NCBI GenBank assembly: GCA_030765055.1
Contig: CM060950.1
Coordinates: 463,635,689-463,699,688 of the forward strand
Length of the DNA stretch: 64,000 nt
Direction of reading: 5' to 3'
Source of the DNA: Mantis religiosa
Taxonomy: Eukaryota > Arthropoda > Insecta > Mantodea > Mantidae
Under the pieces are notes generated by a model that worked only from the letters and a program-made list of their open reading frames with translations, made no database searches and was not told the DNA's origin. The position numbers and the translations under genes were made by a program. Within the stretch, counting starts at the first letter, position 1; every line of letters begins with the position of its first letter. Shown piece after piece: positions 58,865-64,000 of the stretch.

Positions 58865-58991
58865 GTTGATCCGCTCATTGGACCTTCTGAACAGAACTAA
58901 GTCTGCAATGTTCCAGCGAATCCGCAGTATTAGTAACAAAGTAGTTGCTAGATTTTATCCAAAAGAATATTTGGGTCCTATAGCACTAGAA
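58865..58991 (+). CDS. Candidate exon
   Basis: It is open from 58857 and uses an acceptor at AAAAGAAAG (start 58865, or 58861). It reads LIRSLDLLNRTKSAMFQRIR and then NKVVARFYPKEYLGPIALE and ends at GAA|GTAAGA (58992), a strong donor. It ends on a codon boundary, in phase with the piece at 59324. Confidence 0.4.
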
Positions 58992-59323
58992 GTAAGACGT
59001 ATCATTACTATCAATTAGTATACCAATGTCTGTCTATACCATAAATTAGGAAACGTTTGTGAAAAGCTCTGAGCAATAAAAAATTACATAAAGACAACGT
59101 ATCCTCGCACACAACAAAGCTAATTGGGCATTGATATTCTCCAAAGATCAGTACCATAGACTTTCCATCATAAAACTTGGCTGGAAATGCAATGAAAACC
59201 CTATAAATTCTTGAGGGCAAAGACTTCCTGTTGTGCAGGGAGAATGAGAAGCTCATTTGGGTTGCTGCTCCTTGACTTAGCACTTTGTAATTTTTTCCAA
59301 AAGTTATATATATCATTTGTGAG

Positions 59324-59426
59324 GTTACGTTGTCATCACAAGAAGTAGTGAAACTTTATAAAATCCTGTTGTCTAAATTGTATCAGAAGAGTGACAGTGC
59401 TTTAAGGGCTCTTTTCTTTACAATAT
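59324..59426 (+). CDS. Candidate exon
   Basis: The acceptor is TTTGTGAG (start 59324, weak pyrimidine tract). The frame reads VTLSSQEVVKLYKILLSKLY and then QKSDSALRALFFTI. The donor AT|GTACTG at 59427 leaves one T, which joins GT of the next piece to make Cys. The residue composition is protein-like (leucine-rich helix). The weak acceptor and average donor lower confidence. Confidence 0.38.
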
Positions 59427-60214
59427 GTACTGATATTAAAGGAAACTATTTTGAGAAGCAATAACATCATTTAGTTTTAATGCTTTTTTGCAAATTTTGA
59501 CATTTTCTTCGTTATTTGACCTATTCCACCTGGTTATCGGTCCCAACAGTTCCATTTCTGTGCGACTATTATTGTTATTTTGAATTGGCTAGCACAAGTA
59601 TTAAAGAGTAGCGATGGAATGACCAGAACTTTGTAAAAGTCTCCCTTTGACTTTTCCAACAAGTGTTCTTTTAACTTTATTTAATAGCTTAGTTATAAAC
59701 CCTTTAGCACAATGACAAGGATGTGTGCTACGTGACCGGAAACCTACACGACAGTAAAGATCCTCTATAAAGAACAAAATGGAAAGCTAAATGGCCAAAT
59801 GCACATATAACGAGAATCGTATTGCTAAAGGTAGCAAATAAAGAAAACAAAATCCCATGTAACACTGTGAGGAGACACAGTCGAATCTTTCTGTAGTTTG
59901 AGTTATATAAAGGTGTACAAGGATCTACCTCGATTGGCAGATGATGGAGCTAGGCTATGCCCTCGGGAACTGAAATTGCAATCTGAAATTGCGCAATAAT
60001 ATTTTCTATGCACGAGCTTTGTTTTGGGGTATGAATCACTCAGGAATAAATGACTTTGATTACCTTCTGAAGCGAAACAAAAAGACTGGGATTGAACTTG
60101 TGTCACTTGGATGGGCATACATTTCTAAGAAGAAAAGTAAAATCAAATGGACCATTTTTAATTACTTTTTGGTTAATTCTCGTATGTCAGTAACTTGAAC
60201 TGATGTTATTTTAG

Positions 60215-60297
60215 GTAATAGTACACGTATGTTAGAGAACAAATTTTCATCTTATGTGGAGAGTTTATCACTGCGTTTAGAAATATTCCAGATATAA
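60215..60297 (+). CDS. Candidate terminal exon
   Basis: The acceptor GTTATTTTAG (60205-60214) is good. With phase 1 it reads NSTRMLENKFSSYVESLSLR, then LEIFQI and TAA at 60295-60297. An AATAAA at 60559-60564 is a suitable polyadenylation signal. The three pieces 58865-58991, 59324-59426 and 60215-60297 join in phase into 104 residues plus stop. No family is recognised. Confidence 0.4.
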
Positions 60298-62199
60298 ACA
60301 AAGAAGAATGAGAACGTGTTCAAACGGGGACCACCAATGGAATTTTACCAAGGAGAACCAAAGCTTTTTGCACCATTAGACACGCACGCCCCGCGACCTT
60401 TTGTGGTTAGTTTAAAATGGAGGGCCAAATAATGATCTGACTCAGATCCGGCCAGTTTCATACTATGCACTCATATTAATATTAATGTACAGGAGAAAGA
60501 CCCTGACTTTCTACATCACATTATCACAACGGAAAGATACATAGTGGACCATTCCACGAATAAAGGTGCCTAAGATTAACCACAGCTACAATTAATGAGA
60601 AAAAATTTGAACAGGAATATTTTATAGGTCCATGGCTATAATAAGAGTGTGAATACATTTGGTTAACATTTTGGTTAGTAAGAATTAATAATTTTATATA
60701 AACTTAAGCCCATTGGGATAAAAATCTTGCTTATAACGGTATTCAGTCTAAGAAGAAAAAAGAGACACACCTTACACTGGCTATGTGGCATGTCTAACCG
60801 CACTCATTTGTTTATATCACTGAAAGATGATTTAACATTTTAAGGAAATTGTATTAACGAATCGACTTTGCATAAGAAATAATGGTAAACGCTTTGGTGC
60901 CATTACCAAGAGATCTTACCGTTCGCTTTAAATCATGGGAGCCATGTTACATTTAAGATGGCGGTAGAGGTCTGTTTGCGGACTGTTCCACATATTTCAC
61001 CACTTGTGGAGGCTTTCCTATAAAGTCATCTTACTAAATGTGAAATCTTCACTGTTATTCTCATTTTCACAGTCATCATAATACATAATTCCTGTCCCCT
61101 TAGATGAAATGCATTTTTAAATAGAGGGATGCTGTAGCTCCCGAAGACACATGCTTGCTATCCTTTATAGCTATATTTTAGGGTTTCCAAATGTTGCAGC
61201 TGATCAAACATGGCAATATTGTCAAGGATGTATTCATCAGCTGTGAGAATTCTCAACCATACATAAAACAATCCTATTATTACAAAATATAAAGAGAGAA
61301 AAACATCTTAAGAGACAGATTTTTAAACATCTGGCAGGAGAGAATACATATCCAGGTTAATATGCTTGGTGTGCTTTGAGTTTTCCTTGGTATTATATAC
61401 TTTTTAAAGCCGTGACCATTATTTTCACCTACATATTAAAATAAAAATAAATAAAATAAATGTATAGAAGGGGATAAGACTGTCATAATTCAAGTTGCGC
61501 TCATGTTATGTCAAATTTATTGTTGACTCTCACAGTGTGTTGTAATATTATTGTAATATTGTAATTATCAATGTGGTCGCTGTAAGACTTAGAAGTTCTA
61601 CGACTTAAAATAAACTGTAAAAAAGGAGGGATACGAGGACAATCTACTCAATCAGCATTTATAGTAGGGAGATTGCACCATCAGACCATCTGGCGAAAAC
61701 TCACTCAAACAAATGAACTTTAAGGTGTATCAATAACTAGGGTACTTTATGGATAAATTATTTGTGATTACCCAGACCGCTTTCATTTTATATTTAAATC
61801 TCTTTCATAAATCTGATAAATACTTGAGCTTACCTTGATCTTGGACTTCTAGTTCATTATCAGACATCAACAACCAGCATTTAGAATCCTTGCTGCAATG
61901 AAATCAAGTCTGTGGTGGAAGATCGGGTGGGCCCACATAAAATAAGCGGTTATTAACACGTGAGATGGTTTTAGTACGGCAGCCGAAATTGAATTTATAT
62001 TAAAAGACAAGCTAGAGGAGACAGTTCTTCCTTTTGTATTTTTTTATTTTAAGCATTAATAATATAAAATTTGAAGTATGTATCATAAATATAAGAGAAT
62101 TATTGAAACTTAAACCTTGAAAGTCAACCTATTTCATCAAGTTTAACATAGGAGATAGGGGTGTCAAAAGGTTTAGAGGGGGGACTTAAGCATCTCCAG
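60298..62199. other. Non-coding stretch, nothing recognised
   Basis: AT-rich, possibly the 3' UTR and downstream region of the candidate gene in its first 270 bases. No mobile-element signal. Confidence 0.4.
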
Positions 62200-62620
62200 C
62201 AATGGATCTATTGTACCTACAAACTTGACGGCGTACACCTTGAGAGAGGTTAGTGAGTGGTGACTGAGGTTGGACGGACCTAGTGGACACGATCAGGGAG
62301 GGTAGGGTCCATACCGTTTACAGATGGACACTCGTACAACCAGCTCCCCACACAATATGGAGATGGGGCAACATGAGCGGGACTGGGAGACCGTCTCCGA
62401 TCCAAAGGAGGTTCGCAGAGAGCACTCTGCCATGCAACGCCAACTCTCCCGCGGAACTTCCAGCCCTAAAGCAGGCAAGTATATTAAATTTGTAGTGAAA
62501 TTAGAAGTGGAAGGACAAGAAAGTCAGGGGATGTAAGTCACCATCCCAATATTAGTCTAGTGAACTGGGAAAATCCCTGAAGAAAGCTCACGTGTCAACG
62601 TCAGCCATGACCTCTCAAAT
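62200..62620 (+). repeat. GC-richer block, probable unclassified repeat
   Basis: GAGAGAGGTTAGTGAG-type and GGTTGGACGGACCTAGTGG sequence stands out from the AT-rich surroundings. Three overlapping short frames on both strands carry no domain. No second copy is in the window, so the repeat status is inferred from composition alone. Confidence 0.3.
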
Positions 62621-63490
62621 GCAAATCACATACGTTGCTGAAGACAGCATCTCGATAAACAAATTCCAACATTAATATACACAATGATATGGCGGATTGA
62701 CTTCGAAGGAGTTTAGCAGACTACAAAAAAAGCAAGTTTGTAGCCATATTGATCTTTCAAATGATTGATTTAGATGTTACTGAAGGAGACTACGTACGTA
62801 CGACTGTACAAGCTACCTTGACAAGTAATAAAGTAAAGGTAATTGTACAATAACAAATTCTTCAGGTTAATATGCAATTAAGACTATCTGCTTTCCTTAC
62901 ACTTGACCACAACACCATATCGCGATATAACTAGTAATAACAATAATAATTCCGTATTACTTCTCAGGTTACAGAATGTTCAGTGCTCAAAAATAAATAC
63001 TTTAGTGAATGAATACGACCATATATTAACTGAAAGTTATCTCACACTGTTCATTGGTAGGTTAAGTGTTTAAAACTAACGGTTATCCCGTAAGTTCAGG
63101 TGTTTCCTTCTAGCGAAAATTTTACGTGCAACATAACAAGTTCTGGTAGAGCTGTTAGAGCACTTTCAAACCTTCTAGTTTGGGTTTAATCGAGGTGCCA
63201 AAGCCACAGAAGCTGCTCGTCAGCTCATGTGTCAGCCTGACACTCCATTTTATTGACCTGAAAAGAACAAACTGTATATAAAACACATTACTAAAGCATT
63301 TTATTTTGCACGCAAAACTTTAAGTTTATAACAGTAGTCAGGACTTTCGGGCTAACAAGCTGGTTTTCGTTATAATAATTAAGGGTTTTCTTGGTCAACA
63401 ACCCCCTTGTAGCTCTTCTCTCCAAAAAATATCACTGTTTACCAAAGGTATGCCAAAAATAGCTTACTTTATACAGGTATTATGAGTTTT
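62621..63490. other. AT-rich stretch, nothing recognised
   Basis: No open frame of note and no repeat with a second copy in the window. Confidence 0.4.
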
Positions 63491-63693
63491 TAAGTTTGAA
63501 TTTATGAGTCACTATGTTTACACTCAGTCTTCACTTACTTGTTGTATAACTGAAACGTTTTCAAGATCATTCGATCTCATCCTCAGCTGTTTGGTGACTG
63601 AGGATGAGATCGAATGATCTTGAAAACGTTTCAATTATACAACAAGTATGTGAAGACTGAGTGTAAACATAGTGACTCATAAATTCAAACTTA
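63491..63693. repeat. Near-perfect 96-bp-arm palindrome from the copy-B element end
   Basis: The left arm 63491-63586 and right arm 63598-63693 are inverted copies with two mismatches in 96. They surround an 11-base loop (CTGTTTGGTGA). Each arm matches 19558-19655 closely, for example GATGAGATCGAATGATCTTG, AAAACGTTTCAATTATACAA and AACATAGTGACTCATAAATT. The loop plus left arm, read on the minus strand (GTCACCAAACAGCTGAGGAT), also matches 19541-19560, so the symmetry axis lies inside the 3' end of that element. It can fold into a long hairpin. Confidence 0.95.
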
Positions 63694-64000
63694 AATATGA
63701 AGAATACTTCACTGTTAATAATGCTTCTGCTTTTAATATTTATGACTTTTGTTCATCTTCAATGTTCATTAAGCAGAACATGGAGTTGCCTTTCTTTTCA
63801 GTATTAACACATTGATCTTCTGGTGCTCATTTGTGATGGGATGATGATATCTGAATGTGTATACGTCATAAATGCATTTGGAAATGTTATACTTTCACGC
63901 TGTGGAATGGCACATTCCTGCATTCCTATCAACATGGGCTATTGGTTAACATTCTTAAAGTATTTATACATAATCAAACTCCATCTAGTTATTGTTATAA
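63694..64000. other. Window end, nothing recognised
   Basis: AT-rich sequence after the palindrome, with no coding or further repeat signal. Confidence 0.4.

Noticed and set aside
59011..59316. 101-codon minus-strand ORF
   Set aside because: It has no recognisable domain, and the plus strand here has better exon-like signals on both sides. It was not retained, although it cannot be excluded.

Overview
The window is eukaryotic nuclear DNA, almost certainly from an insect or a close arthropod relative. It is AT-rich, gene-poor and full of decayed transposons. The evidence is spliced exons with GT/AG borders, long dinucleotide microsatellites, tRNA-derived SINEs with A- and B-box promoters, and fragments of mariner/Tc1, Mutator-like, jockey-type LINE and Ty3/gypsy elements typical of arthropods. 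The species cannot be fixed from the sequence. No prokaryotic features, genuine tRNA or rRNA genes, or CRISPR arrays were seen.

Best gene (+ strand, about 4.4-19.2 kb): four exons (4457-4727, 5860-5981, 15486-16150, 18932-19019) whose splice phases fit exactly and end at a stop codon. They give 381 residues of the C-terminal part of a Lys/Glu/Gln-rich, probably coiled-coil protein that I do not recognise. The 9.5-kb second intron holds a TTAA-flanked MITE, several SINEs, two LINE fragments and a deleted mariner. A second, weaker candidate gene lies at about 57.6-60.6 kb (+). It has a possible ATG exon, then exon-like pieces, of which the last three join in phase to a stop with a polyadenylation signal downstream. 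Two isolated exon-like pieces lie near 31.5 and 32.3 kb.

Mobile elements fill much of the rest. DNA transposons: a MITE at 6.3-7.0 kb, two deleted mariners (15.2-15.4 and 42.9-43.5 kb), a broken Mutator-like transposase (26.3-27.1 kb), and a 1.15-kb transposon with inverted ends over 100 bases long (53.8-55.0 kb). Retroelements: a LINE RNase H fragment (9.8-10.35 kb), a LINE reverse-transcriptase end (13.4-14.4 kb, minus), a LINE C-terminus (46.2-46.4 kb) and a gypsy-like RT relic (49.0 kb, minus). At least eight tRNA-derived SINE types are visible, several with clear target-site duplications.

The most unusual structures are inverted ones: a 96-base-arm near-perfect palindrome at 63.5-63.7 kb built from an end sequence that also occurs once at 19.5 kb; a head-to-head double SINE at 27.3-27.7 kb inside one target-site duplication; a related palindromic SINE at 39.3-39.6 kb; and an inverted pair at 3.3-4.4 kb of an unnamed ORF family that recurs at 19.4 kb.
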